From positions 1-20,177 of the IMG/VR virus record IMGVR_UViG_3300042375_000551: 20,177 nt of DNA; one strand, given 5' to 3'. Positions 1-6,705 of this stretch are shown piece after piece. A program made the translations under genes and the position numbers. Positions within the stretch are counted from its first letter, which is position 1, and every line of letters starts with the position of its first letter. This DNA comes from a virus. The notes under the pieces were generated by a model. The model did not search any database and was not told where the DNA came from. It saw only the letters and a program-made list of their open reading frames with translations.

Positions 1-1260
1 GCGACGGGCAATCCGTCCTCCTTGACCGTCGGCGAACTGGCCGTGAACACCGCCACAGGAGAACTCTTCCTCGGCGGCGACACTGCCGTGATGTTGCTCA
101 ACCCACCAACAGCAGCGGGCACTACCGTCACCGAGGCAACTGGTGACGGCACGACCACGGCGTTTGCTTTCACGGGGTACAACGGGACTGCCGACGGCGG
201 CTACATAGTGAGCGTGGGCGGCATTGACCAGCCTCCGAGCAAGTACGAAGTGACCTCGACTGCGGGCGGCACCATCACGTTTGTGGAGGCTCCGACAGCG
301 GGAGAGTTAATTAGCATCCGCGCCATCGTGGCTGGCGAGGGCGATGGTGGGGATGGTAATGCGATACAGATCCAAGGTCGCGACGTTGCTGACACTGCTC
401 CGACCAACGCGCAGTTTTTGGCGTGGAACGCGACAACCTCAAAATGGGAACCGCAGGGCGGTGGCGGCAGCGTCACATTTAACACAGTCGGCACTCACTT
501 GTGGAGTGTCCCGGCGTCCGTGCGTTATGCGGCAATTTCCGCAACAGCAGGCGATGGAAGTGCAGGAACGGCAGGCACAAACGGCGCTACTGGAGCAACA
601 GGCGCAGACGCTTATTTTGATTATGACACACAATCTTGGGTTGCGCCAACAACAGGCGCAAACGGCGCAAATGGCGACGACGGCGCTGACGGTGCAGTTG
701 GAAAATCTCTTTCTCTTGCTGCTATTTCTTTGGCGCTGGCAGGCGGAACTGGTGGCGAAAAAGGATTAAAAGGTTTTGGGGGAGGTGGTTCTGGTGGCGG
801 CATTGTTACTGATTCTGGTTTTACCTCTATGCCTGGGGCAGCAGGCAATGGCCCAACACCCGGGGGTGGAGGCGGATCTTCTGGACAAGCCACAGGAGGG
901 GCGGCAGGGGGAGAGGGTGCAACGGCGGGAACTGAGGGGGGGCAGTCCACACAAGGCATTGGGGGCACTGGATTTTCTAACGGCGGAAACGGCGGAAACG
1001 GTGGTTTGGGTTACAACGGCAGTGGAGGCGGCGGAGGCGGCGGAGGAACAAATAGAAGCGGTGGCGGTGGCGGTGGCGGTGGTGCTGACCCTGCTGCGGC
1101 AGGCGCACCCGGCGCAGGAGGAACTGCCACTGAAGGCACCGCAGGCACCGCAGGCCAATCGTTTACCGGCGCAGCAAACTTCTCCGCGTACGCAGGCGGG
1201 CAGGTGTCCATCGTAATTTCCGAAGGCGAAGGAAACGCCTCAATAACAATCACTTACTAA
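1..1260 (+). CDS. Glycine-rich tail fibre/tail-tip protein, 5' end cut by window
   Basis: The frame is open from base 1, so the true start lies upstream; the TTG at 22 is only the first in-window start-like codon. The beginning (LTVGELAVNTATGELFLG) is the short N-terminal motif common in phage tail-fibre proteins. Next comes a beta-rich segment (DGTTTAFAF ... GGTITFVEAPTAG), then a linker (IQGRDVADTAPTNAQFLAW) that recurs in the next gene, then a glycine-rich C-terminal domain with collagen-like G-X-Y triplets near base 660 and runs of eight or more glycines. The end (ASITITY) resembles the end of the next protein. A structural role at the tail tip, host contact or fibre, is inferred from composition and the position before the lysis genes. 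No catalytic motif is seen. Confidence 0.75.
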   Translation, partial: ATGNPSSLTVGELAVNTATGELFLGGDTAVMLLNPPTAAGTTVTEATGDGTTTAFAFTGYNGTADGGYIVSVGGIDQPPSKYEVTSTAGGTITFVEAPTAGELISIRAIVAGEGDGGDGNAIQIQGRDVADTAPTNAQFLAWNATTSKWEPQGGGGSVTFNTVGTHLWSVPASVRYAAISATAGDGSAGTAGTNGATGATGADAYFDYDTQSWVAPTTGANGANGDDGADGAVGKSLSLAAISLALAGGTGGEKGLKGFGGGGSGGGIVTDSGFTSMPGAAGNGPTPGGGGGSSGQATGGAAGGEGATAGTEGGQSTQGIGGTGFSNGGNGGNGGLGYNGSGGGGGGGGTNRSGGGGGGGGADPAAAGAPGAGGTATEGTAGTAGQSFTGAANFSAYAGGQVSIVISEGEGNASITITY

Positions 1261-1261
1261 C

Positions 1262-2935
1262 ATGCCGCTCAACTCTCCAATCATTACCGGCGACGTGTCC
1301 GGCGGGCTGCACTCCACGAGCGTGGACAAGCTCAAGGGCAACGCGGTGGCAGCAACGGCACCAACCAGCGGGCAGGTGCTGACGTGGGACGGTGCGCAGT
1401 GGGCTCCTGCCGCCTCTACGGGCGGTGGTGGCGGCGGCGCTAACGGGTTGACGTATTATTTGAATCAAGGCACCAACGCAGACGCGCCGACAACCAACCT
1501 GCCGGGCACACCAAAACAGCTTGGGCGCAGTGCAGACGCGAGTCAGACGACCGCAGCGAGTGGCACGCTGACCCGAGAAACATGGACGCAGTTTGCGGGC
1601 TTTGTCAGCGAGTCCACGCCGCAGGATCCGGGATCGACTGACATCCCGGCGGGGCTGTGGGATTTTAATGTGTGGCTTCTTGGAGAAGCCAACAGCAACC
1701 AGTCCAACCAAGTCCGCGTAAAGGTTTTCAAATACAACGGCGCAGACGCGCCTACGCTGCTGGCGACATCTGCGGCGGTGACGATTGGGACGACTGCCGC
1801 CCTAGTTGGATTTGAGGTGATGGTGCCCGAAACTGCCATGCTGGTGACAGATCGCATCTTCGTTACGCTCGAAGCCTACGCGACCGGCAACGGGCACAGC
1901 GTGACTGGGCAGTTTGGTGGCAGCACTCCGAGCCATGTTCACACGTCCCTCGGGCTTGTGGCAGGCACGGGGCTCTGGAAAAATGTGGCTGGCGTGCTGC
2001 AATCGCCTGCGAGTCTGCTGGTGGACGCTGACGTAGACGCGGCTGCTGCGATTGCGCAGAGCAAAATCAGCGGGCTAACTGATGCACTGGCGGCAAAGGC
2101 TGCACAGGCTCAGGTGGACGTTTACAGCACGGCTGGCACCTTTACTTGGACAAAACCAGCAAACGCAAAATTGGTGAATGTCGTTGTGATCTCTGGCGGC
2201 GGCGGCGGGGGCTCTGGGCGCAAAGCGGGCGTTGGATCTCAGGCATCTGGCGGTGGTGGTGGGGGCGGCGGATCATATTCGTTGCGTGACATTGCAGCTT
2301 CAATTTTGGGATCGACTGAAACTATTGTTGTCGGAAGCGGGGGGACTGGTGGAGCTTCCGTAACAGCCAACAGCACAAACGGAAGCATTGGAGGTCCCGG
2401 AGGAAACTCTTCCTTTGGCACTTGGATACAAGTGACAGGTGGCGGCGGCGCTGGGGCTGCAACAAACACAAGCGGCCCTGCTGGGGCAGGTTCAAGTTCC
2501 CGCGCCATGTTTCAGGGGGGTAACGGATCAGCGGGCGGTGGAGGGGCAGGGGCACTTACTGGTGGTTCAAATGTAAATATTTCAGGCGCAGGAGGAGGCG
2601 CAGGAGGAGGGCTTCCTGCTTCCGCAACGGTTGGATTTACAGGAAGCACGGGAGGAACTGCTCTTGGCAGTTGGTTTAGTGGCGGCACTGCCACAGGCGG
2701 AACAATTGGAGGCAACGGTGGATCTGCTCCAAACGTCGCAGCAGGTTTTGCTGCCAGTGGCAGCGCAGGCGGAGGCGGTGGGTCTAGCGTTACCGGAAAC
2801 GCCGGAAACGGTGGCAACGGCGGGCTTTATGGCGGCGCAGGGGGCGGCGGAGGCGCGGCTCTCGATAACGTCGGTAACTCTGGTGCAGGCGGTGCAGGGG
2901 CGCAGGGCATCGTGATTGTCACCACCTACTTCTAA
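1262..2935 (+). CDS. Second glycine-rich tail fibre-like protein
   Basis: This 557-residue protein starts one base after the previous stop. Residues 5-50 hold the fibre linker motif (TGDVSGGLHSTSVDKLKG, then TAPTSGQVLTW) that is also inside the upstream protein. Residues about 60-225 form a non-repetitive region rich in beta-prone segments, possibly a head domain. From about residue 285 a segment VYSTAGTFTWTKP leads into a glycine-rich C-terminal domain that closes with IVIVTTYF, the usual arrangement of phage glycine-rich tail domains. The shared linker and glycine-rich domain indicate paralogy with the upstream gene. A virion receptor-binding or fibre role is inferred. No Shine-Dalgarno precedes the ATG. 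Confidence 0.75.
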   Translation: MPLNSPIITGDVSGGLHSTSVDKLKGNAVAATAPTSGQVLTWDGAQWAPAASTGGGGGGANGLTYYLNQGTNADAPTTNLPGTPKQLGRSADASQTTAASGTLTRETWTQFAGFVSESTPQDPGSTDIPAGLWDFNVWLLGEANSNQSNQVRVKVFKYNGADAPTLLATSAAVTIGTTAALVGFEVMVPETAMLVTDRIFVTLEAYATGNGHSVTGQFGGSTPSHVHTSLGLVAGTGLWKNVAGVLQSPASLLVDADVDAAAAIAQSKISGLTDALAAKAAQAQVDVYSTAGTFTWTKPANAKLVNVVVISGGGGGGSGRKAGVGSQASGGGGGGGGSYSLRDIAASILGSTETIVVGSGGTGGASVTANSTNGSIGGPGGNSSFGTWIQVTGGGGAGAATNTSGPAGAGSSSRAMFQGGNGSAGGGGAGALTGGSNVNISGAGGGAGGGLPASATVGFTGSTGGTALGSWFSGGTATGGTIGGNGGSAPNVAAGFAASGSAGGGGGSSVTGNAGNGGNGGLYGGAGGGGGAALDNVGNSGAGGAGAQGIVIVTTYF

Positions 2936-3414
2936 TGTCCTTCCTTTCCAAACTCCTCCCCACTATCGGCAATCTCCTAGGCGGTCCGCTGGGCGGTGCT
3001 GCCGTGGAGGCCGTTGGCAAGGCGCTTGGCATGAGCGAAGCGACAACCGACAAAGTCCAACGGGCACTTACCTCGGGCAACCTCACCGCGGAGCAGATTG
3101 CTGCCTTACAAGCCGCCGACATGCAGCTTAAGACCCGCATGGCCGAACTAGGCATCGACGCTGAGAAACTGGCAGCAGAGGACCGGGCAAGCGCACGGGC
3201 GATGCAAACCTCTACGGGATCATGGGTGCCGCCAGCGCTGGCGTGCACGCTTACCGTTTGCTACCTCGGAATCATCTGCGCGCTCCTCACTGGCGACATG
3301 AAACTGTGGAGCGACCCGACGCTGACACTGCTGTTGGGCGGGCTGACCTCGGGCTTCACCGCGGTGCTGGGTTTTTACTTTGGCGCGGCGCACAAGCAGC
3401 AGGAACGCAAATGA
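2935..3414 (+). CDS. 3TM-type phage holin
   Basis: The protein has 159 residues and its ATG shares one base with the previous stop (TAATG). An amphipathic or hydrophobic N-terminus (about residues 5-30, rich in Gly, Leu and Ala) is followed by a charged helical part (about 35-92). Two clear membrane segments follow at about 98-118 and 125-146, with a basic tail (HKQQERK). This layout matches the phage 3TM holin family, which makes the inner-membrane lesion that times lysis and lets the muramidase reach the cell wall. The location just before a muramidase gene supports this. The family call is by recognition of layout and sequence style, not by a database search. Confidence 0.75.
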   Translation: MSFLSKLLPTIGNLLGGPLGGAAVEAVGKALGMSEATTDKVQRALTSGNLTAEQIAALQAADMQLKTRMAELGIDAEKLAAEDRASARAMQTSTGSWVPPALACTLTVCYLGIICALLTGDMKLWSDPTLTLLLGGLTSGFTAVLGFYFGAAHKQQERK

Positions 3415-3656
3415 CCATTACCCCCGGCAACCTCTCCATGCTGCTCGCCATCGCGTCTTCCATTGCCCCCGGCACTTGGGCGCTTGTGGCTGGTGTTGCT
3501 GGGCTGGCAGTGGGATTCTTTGGAAAACAATTTTATGACCGTGCTCCCCGTCCCAACGATACCAGCAATGCAGGCCCGTTACCTAGGCGCAACGCCGCCC
3601 GCCGGGCTGCAAGTACTAGCAAGCGTAAAGCGGATGCTTCCTCCCGCAAGCATTGA
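3411..3656 (+). CDS. Small membrane protein of lysis cassette
   Basis: The start is the ATG at 3411, which overlaps the holin stop as ATGA and gives 81 residues. One hydrophobic stretch (about residues 10-36, with two GxxG-like turns) is followed by a strongly basic, Ser/Arg/Lys-rich C-terminal tail. Small single-span proteins with basic tails beside holins can be second holins, antiholins or regulators. Nothing here separates these options, so the function is unknown. An upstream in-frame GTG/ATG extension into the holin gene exists but would duplicate coding in another frame and was not chosen. Confidence 0.55.
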   Translation: MTITPGNLSMLLAIASSIAPGTWALVAGVAGLAVGFFGKQFYDRAPRPNDTSNAGPLPRRNAARRAASTSKRKADASSRKH

Positions 3657-3931
3657 TGGAGTGGGGTTGCCTCCTGATAAAATCTCACCATACTCTGGGA
3701 TTTATGACGCCAACGGACGACTGCCCACAGTGCCCGGACCGGGCTCAACCTTCATTGCGCATGTATAACCGCCACTTGTTCGACCTCGCAACCGTTAATC
3801 TGGCAAACGTCAGCGCACTAGCGCTCTCGTTAAGCGAGGTCGAGCAGTGGATCCGGGTTGCGGGATGCCTACTGGCGGCCGTGTTTACCGCTCTGAAAAT
3901 CATCGAAACCATCCGCAGCTTGCGCAAATGA
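3656..3931 (+). CDS. Small single-span membrane protein, possible holin partner
   Basis: The frame gives 91 residues from ATG 3656, which shares one base with the previous stop. ATGs at 3704 and 3761 are alternative starts. The part after 3761 (MYNRHLFDLATVNLANVSALALSL...) looks most protein-like and would give 56 residues. One membrane segment lies near the C-terminus (IRVAGCLLAAVFTALKII), followed by a short basic end. The longer version adds a CPQC pair. It is the third membrane protein in a row before the muramidase, which suggests a role in lysis timing. No family is recognised with confidence. Confidence 0.55.
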   Translation: MEWGCLLIKSHHTLGFMTPTDDCPQCPDRAQPSLRMYNRHLFDLATVNLANVSALALSLSEVEQWIRVAGCLLAAVFTALKIIETIRSLRK

Positions 3932-4530
3932 ACCTTTCACCTCGCGGCATCAAAGCGATCATCACTTGGGAAACGGGCGGAGAAAAATACTACGACCGCA
4001 ACCCAGAATGGCCCGGTGAGCAGTCCGGGATCACCATCGGGGTGGGCTGGGATCTGGGACACACTTCAGCGACCGAAACTTCCCGAGCGTGGGCGCCACA
4101 CCTCGACGCTGCCACGCTGGCTTTGCTCGTCTCGGTATCGGGCAGAAAGGGCACAGACGCGCAGCAGGTGCTTCCGCACGTGCGGCACCTAAATGTGCCG
4201 TGGACTGCGGCAATGGCGGTTTTTGAGAAAGTCACCCTGCCCACTTGGTACATGCGGACGCTTCGCATTTATCCGCAAATGGTTGACCTTCAAGGCGATT
4301 GCGCGGCTGCTTTGGTTTCGCTTGTTTTCAACCGGGGCGCCAGCCTGTCTGGTGATAGGCGCAAGGAAATGGTTGAGATTCAATGGCTTCTCCGAACCGG
4401 AGAGCTTGCAGGAATCCCTGGCGCATTCCGACAGATGACCAGACTTTGGCCTAACTCTGTCGGGCTGCGCAGGAGACGGAACGAGGAAGCTGACTTATTT
4501 GCAGCCGGGCTCGTTCCTGTAAGGGACTAA
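3928..4530 (+). CDS. Endolysin, pesticin C-terminal/T4-lysozyme-like muramidase
   Basis: The likely start is ATG 3928, overlapping the upstream stop as ATGA and giving 200 residues. A longer in-frame start at 3847 would run through the previous gene. The N-terminal half carries the muramidase signature: E15 in WETGG, then WPG, then T36 and D42 in TIGVGWDLG. The six-residue T-to-D spacing and the GxGxDLG context match the Glu-Thr-Asp catalytic set of pesticin-type muramidases, which cut peptidoglycan glycan strands. A typical phage-lysozyme helix (CAALVSLVFNRG) follows near residues 130-142. No signal peptide is evident, so release through the upstream holin is expected. Confidence 0.8.
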   Translation: MNLSPRGIKAIITWETGGEKYYDRNPEWPGEQSGITIGVGWDLGHTSATETSRAWAPHLDAATLALLVSVSGRKGTDAQQVLPHVRHLNVPWTAAMAVFEKVTLPTWYMRTLRIYPQMVDLQGDCAAALVSLVFNRGASLSGDRRKEMVEIQWLLRTGELAGIPGAFRQMTRLWPNSVGLRRRRNEEADLFAAGLVPVRD

Positions 4531-4784
4531 ACGTCGCACGCAGCGACACACTTTACTGCAGCTTGCTCAACGTTGAGCCAAGCTGTTTTCACGGCGGTGC
4601 GCTTATCTTCAAGAGCTTGCCGAAATTGCTCGATTTGCTTTTCAATTTTCCCGGCAGCAAGGTTAAAGGAGTGTTCCGCTTTGAGCGCGGCGGACATCGC
4701 CTTTTTCATTTCAGCGACGTGGGGCGCCGAAGCCTTGACTGTACGTGGTTTGCGAGTTTTAATCGTGGGTGTATTCGTTTCCAT
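4527..4784 (-). CDS. Small basic coiled-coil protein on the minus strand
   Basis: This 85-residue protein begins with a Thr/Lys/Pro-rich basic tail (residues 1-22) and continues as a long predicted alpha-helix with heptad-like spacing (AEMKKAMSAALKAEHSF ... IEKQIEQFRQALEDKR ...). Its composition is protein-like, unlike the Cys-rich plus-strand frames over the same bases. The stop codon overlaps the muramidase stop from the other strand, a convergent arrangement. Its 5' end faces a 150-base divergent region shared with the DUF3310 gene. No family is recognised. A small nucleic-acid-associated or structural protein is possible from the basic tail plus helix, but this is inference. Confidence 0.6.
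   Translation of the reverse strand: METNTPTIKTRKPRTVKASAPHVAEMKKAMSAALKAEHSFNLAAGKIEKQIEQFRQALEDKRTAVKTAWLNVEQAAVKCVAACDV
4533..4547. terminator. Short inverted repeat between convergent genes
   Basis: GTCGC (4533-4537) and GCGAC (4543-4547) flank a five-base loop just after the muramidase stop. There is no T-run, so it is at best a weak stop signal for the lysis transcript. Confidence 0.25.
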
Positions 4785-4841
4785 AACGGCTTCAGGATTA
4801 CAGACACACAGCGGAACTCAATAGCAATTTGCCGAATGGTA

Positions 4842-4858
4842 CGCAGGGAGATCCTGCG
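4842..4858. promoter_or_regulatory. Inverted repeat in divergent intergenic region
   Basis: CGCAGG (4842-4847) and CCTGCG (4853-4858) are perfect inverted repeats around GAGAT. The site lies between the minus-strand gene starting at 4784 and the plus-strand gene starting at 4936, so a shared operator is possible. No T-run follows on either strand that would make it a clear terminator. Confidence 0.3.
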
Positions 4859-4901
4859 GCGGGGCTTTTAGGATTTCCCCTCTTGAAACAAAGGCGACCT
4901 G

Positions 4902-4929
4902 TTTACAAACTAGCGAGCCGGGGTAGGGT
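4902..4929 (+). promoter_or_regulatory. Putative promoter A, near-leaderless, for DUF3310 gene
   Basis: TTTACA (4902-4907) and TAGGGT (4924-4929) are separated by 16 bases. The -10-like box ends six bases before the ATG at 4936, so transcription would begin at or next to the start codon. No Shine-Dalgarno is present. The same geometry recurs before 5330, 6399, 6706 and 17255. Confidence 0.45.
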
Positions 4930-4935
4930 AGTGGC

Positions 4936-5136
4936 ATGGACCCAGTCGAGAACCCGCCTCACTACACACAGCACCCTTCCGGGGTGGAGTGCATCCGAAT
5001 CGCAGAATGCTTTTCGTTTTCTATCGGCAACGCCATCAAGTACTTATGGCGGGCCGGGCTGAAGGGCGACGCAATTGAAGACCTACGGAAGGCTGCTTGG
5101 TATATCAACAACGAAATCAACAGGTTAAGCAAATGA
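4936..5136 (+). CDS. DUF3310 family protein (T7 gp1.7-like)
   Basis: The protein has 66 residues. The core NPPHYTQHPSGVECI ... GNAIKYLWRAGLKGDAIEDLRKAAWY is the hallmark pattern of DUF3310: an N-terminal PxHY, then the helix motif GNAxKYxxRxGxKxD, then a Lys/Ala-rich helix. Family members are small early phage proteins, and T7 gp1.7, a nucleotide kinase, belongs to the same group. A role in nucleotide metabolism is therefore plausible, but this short copy is only the core domain and catalysis is not demonstrated. It opens the early rightward gene set. Confidence 0.85.
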   Translation: MDPVENPPHYTQHPSGVECIRIAECFSFSIGNAIKYLWRAGLKGDAIEDLRKAAWYINNEINRLSK

Positions 5137-5297
5137 TCACACTACAAGAACACTGCCAGAGAATCGCCAAGCTCGGAGGAGCAAAGAAGTCTGAAAAAAA
5201 AGCAGCTGCGGCACGGGAGAACGCTCGCAAGCCGCGCCCTAAAGCGCGTGAACTCAACGCCTTAAAGAGGGCGAAAAATAATTTACAAAAAAGCTAG
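5133..5297 (+). CDS. Small Lys/Arg/Ala-rich hypothetical protein
   Basis: From ATG 5133, which overlaps the DUF3310 stop as ATGA, 54 residues are encoded. The sequence has an N-terminal helix (MITLQEHCQRIAKLGG) and then a very basic region with the pattern KKSEKKAAAARENARKPRP, a style seen in small phage and plasmid proteins that may bind nucleic acid. No enzyme motif is present. It is probably translated by coupling to the upstream gene. The in-frame start at 5097 lies inside the upstream gene and was rejected. Function unknown. Confidence 0.6.
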   Translation: MITLQEHCQRIAKLGGAKKSEKKAAAARENARKPRPKARELNALKRAKNNLQKS

Positions 5298-5322
5298 CCA
5301 AGCGTGATTGGGTGGCTATAGT
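5291..5322 (+). promoter_or_regulatory. Putative promoter B, leaderless, for the gene at 5330
   Basis: An upstream box AAGCTAGCCAAGCG begins at 5291 and TATAGT occupies 5317-5322. Seven bases then separate it from the ATG, so the first transcribed base would be the A of ATG. The upstream box begins exactly 39 bases before the ATG, as in the copies at 6360 and 6667. Confidence 0.5.
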
Positions 5323-5329
5323 TGGGCCC

Positions 5330-5506
5330 ATGAAAGCAACCCCAATCGGAATGATCGAACTCGGAGCAAAAGTGTACGTCAAACCTGTAAACGCTTTTGG
5401 AGTTGTTGAAGACAACACAAACGGCAATTACCTAGTAGTTTTCGGCTCCGATTCTCTGGATGAGATTTTTGGAATCTACGAACGAAACGACCTTCGCTGC
5501 TACTAG
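5330..5506 (+). CDS. Small hypothetical protein, SH3/KOW-like beta pattern
   Basis: The protein has 58 residues and starts at ATG 5330. An in-frame GTG at 5312 would overlap the promoter-like box and was rejected. The sequence alternates short beta-strand-like pieces with turns (IELGAKVYV, FGVVEDNTNGNYLVVFG, IFGIYERNDLR), resembling a small barrel of SH3 or KOW type. That is an impression of pattern only. No Shine-Dalgarno precedes it; expression from leaderless promoter B is inferred. Function unknown. Confidence 0.6.
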   Translation: MKATPIGMIELGAKVYVKPVNAFGVVEDNTNGNYLVVFGSDSLDEIFGIYERNDLRCY

Positions 5507-5512
5507 GCCGAA

Positions 5513-5561
5513 ACGCCCCCCGGGGCGTCCACCCGTGACGCGGGTGCTGACGAGGCCGTCA
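5513..5561 (+). ncRNA. Three consecutive hairpins, structured leader or intergenic RNA
   Basis: Three stems follow one another: ACGCCCC/GGGGCGT (5513-5519 with 5522-5528), CACCCG/CGGGTG (5530-5535 with 5541-5546) and TGAC/GTCA (5548-5551 with 5558-5561). There is no T-run, so simple termination is unlikely. The array sits between the gene ending at 5506 and the conserved A/C-rich leader of the gene at 5589. Confidence 0.45.
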
Positions 5562-5563
5562 GA

Positions 5564-5593
5564 GTGAAACAACAAACCAAGAACCAAAATGAA
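5564..5593 (+). promoter_or_regulatory. Repeated A/C-rich translation leader, copy 1
   Basis: The 25 bases before the ATG at 5589 end in CAAACCAAGAACCAAA. Bases 6908-6937 match this 30-base stretch except at about three positions, with the same distance to the ATG. No Shine-Dalgarno is present. An A-rich initiation enhancer is the likely role. Confidence 0.5.
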
Positions 5594-5771
5594 CGCAACC
5601 GACCTAGCTGATTTGATTGGAGACCTGCTCCTCACAGAAACTACCCATAGCGACTCCATTTCGAGCGTCAGAACCTACGCAGATGCAGGCATCCTGACAA
5701 CCGACGACGGGCTGGTCGTCACCACCACCCGCGGCGTCGAATTCCAGATCACCATCAAGCGCTCCCGCTAA
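5589..5771 (+). CDS. Hypothetical protein, 60 residues
   Basis: This is a small acidic-to-neutral protein with an N-terminal helix (MNATDLADLIGDLLL) and a C-terminal beta pattern (DDGLVVTTTRGVEFQITIKRSR). It has the feel of a small phage accessory protein that could form a dimer, but no family is recognised. Its start is fixed by the conserved A/C-rich leader shared with the gene at 6933. It shares one base with the next gene (TAATG). Function unknown. Confidence 0.55.
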   Translation: MNATDLADLIGDLLLTETTHSDSISSVRTYADAGILTTDDGLVVTTTRGVEFQITIKRSR

Positions 5772-6028
5772 TGAAAACCTGCCAGCAAATACGCGCCGAC
5801 CTGCAAGTGCACCTCGAGCGCTTAATCGAACTCGACGAAGTCGCTAACGGAGCCATTAGCCATTTTGGGCAGTGCGACTCAGATCTGGATGCGTGGGACG
5901 CCCCTACACTCTGGATCGAAATTTGGAGGGGGTACCACTGGTCCACCCCGGAAGGCTTGCTGGAAGTCTCTGAAGGGGATGGCGAAAGCGGGAAGGTGTT
6001 CGGCTATCAACTCATCAACGTAAAATGA
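5771..6028 (+). CDS. Hypothetical protein, 85 residues
   Basis: The ATG shares one base with the upstream stop, pointing to coupled translation. The first 40 residues form a likely helix (CQQIRADLQVHLERLIELDEVANG). The rest is Trp-rich and probably beta (LWIEIWRGYHW, then GKVFGYQLINVK). The composition is protein-like with no membrane segment and no nuclease or helicase motif. The next gene overlaps its stop by four bases. Function unknown. Confidence 0.55.
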   Translation: MKTCQQIRADLQVHLERLIELDEVANGAISHFGQCDSDLDAWDAPTLWIEIWRGYHWSTPEGLLEVSEGDGESGKVFGYQLINVK

Positions 6029-6354
6029 CCAAGGCTCAAGAACTTCTCGCATGGGAGGCTTTTTATCACTCCCTTCCCTCGGATTCGTATTCAAAAGGAG
6101 CGCTTCCTTCTTTGTTGCTGGAACTCGAATGCGCCTTGCGTTCCGACTTTCTGCCGACCCTTTCTTTGGCCGATGCAAACGCGGCCGCTGTGAAAGTACT
6201 GCTCGAAGCGCAAGAGGCTTCAAAGCGGCTCCTCGTGGCAGCAACAGGGCAAAGCGACGCAATGCTTAAGGAGGCAAACAAGAAGGCAGAAAGAATGGCA
6301 GAGCAAATGGAGGCATGGAAGGCTTCCGCAATTCGGCAAATCGAAAAAATATGA
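6025..6354 (+). CDS. Hypothetical helical protein, 109 residues
   Basis: The start ATG overlaps the upstream stop as ATGA. Residues 40-109 are rich in Ala, Glu, Lys and Met and look like a long coiled-coil helix (AAAVKVLLEAQEASKRLL ... KEANKKAERMAEQMEAW). The first 40 residues are more mixed (LLAWEAFYHSLPSDSY). No catalytic motif is visible. The stop overlaps an ATG at 6351 in the frame of the next gene. Function unknown. Confidence 0.55.
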   Translation: MTKAQELLAWEAFYHSLPSDSYSKGALPSLLLELECALRSDFLPTLSLADANAAAVKVLLEAQEASKRLLVAATGQSDAMLKEANKKAERMAEQMEAWKASAIRQIEKI

Positions 6355-6614
6355 AAACAAAGCTTCCCCGCCGTGGTTTGCTAGCTACAGTTGCGCACAT
6401 GAAAGAAAACACCGCAGCACTGCTCAAGAAAATCGCAACCGAACTTACCGAAGGCGGCGTGCCAATCGAAAAGGCAAAGATGGTCGCAACTTCGGTTGTG
6501 ATTAAGGGGTTGATGGAGGCTGGCATGGATATGAAAGACGCTTACGAAATGTGCTTCGGCGCTGGGCACTGGGAGGCAATGCTCAGCCACATCGAAAAAA
6601 ATCTGGCAGCTTAA
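6351..6614 (+). CDS. Hypothetical protein with two plausible starts (6351 and 6399)
   Basis: ATG 6351 overlaps the upstream stop as ATGA and gives 87 residues; ATG 6399 gives 71. The segment between them (KTKLPRRGLLATVAH) is also the DNA of promoter-like box C, whose -10 box ends seven bases before ATG 6399. The short form (MKENTAALLKKIATELTEGG...) looks like the natural protein: an Ala/Lys/Glu helix, a turn, and a second helix with Met and Asp (GLMEAGMDMKDAYEMCFG). A read-through mRNA could still make the long form. A strong terminator follows the gene. No family is recognised. Confidence 0.6.
   Translation: MKTKLPRRGLLATVAHMKENTAALLKKIATELTEGGVPIEKAKMVATSVVIKGLMEAGMDMKDAYEMCFGAGHWEAMLSHIEKNLAA
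6360..6391 (+). promoter_or_regulatory. Putative promoter C, leaderless, for start at 6399
   Basis: AAGCTTCCCCGCCG begins at 6360 and TACAGT lies at 6386-6391, seven bases before the ATG at 6399. The distance from box start to ATG is 39 bases, as in the copies at 5291 and 6667. The element lies within the coding frame that opens at 6351. Confidence 0.5.
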
Positions 6615-6622
6615 GCTGAAAC

Positions 6623-6644
6623 GCCCTCTTCGGGGGGCTTTTTT
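6623..6644 (+). terminator. Rho-independent terminator with UUCG loop
   Basis: The six-pair stem GCCCTC (6623-6628) with GGGGGC (6633-6638), including one wobble, closes a TTCG tetraloop and is followed by six T (6639-6644). This is a classic intrinsic terminator and ends the gene set that stops at 6614. Confidence 0.85.
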
Positions 6645-6666
6645 CCTTCTAAAAAACCTCAAAATA

Positions 6667-6699
6667 AAGCTTCCCAAGCGCGCTTCGCTAACCCATATT
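6667..6699 (+). promoter_or_regulatory. Putative promoter D for the gene at 6706
   Basis: AAGCTTCCCAAGCG begins at 6667, exactly 39 bases before the ATG at 6706. CATATT (6694-6699) lies six bases before the ATG, though it is a poorer -10 match than the other copies. It stands directly after the strong terminator at 6623, where a new promoter is needed. Confidence 0.5.
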
Positions 6700-6705
6700 C
6701 CCGCC

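Noticed and set aside
621-1253. Pro/Ala/Cys-rich minus-strand frames over the glycine-rich genes
   Set aside because: They are the complement of GGN-rich coding DNA and have no independent protein-like features.
4883-4909. Alternative promoter TTGAAA to TACAAA
   Set aside because: The 15-base spacer and poor -10 box make it weaker than the TTTACA/TAGGGT pair next to the start codon.
5282-5322. Archaeal-type promoter suggested by TTTACAAA and leaderless starts
   Set aside because: The A/T box is not at a constant distance from the starts, while -10-like boxes are, and the gene content is bacterial-phage-like.
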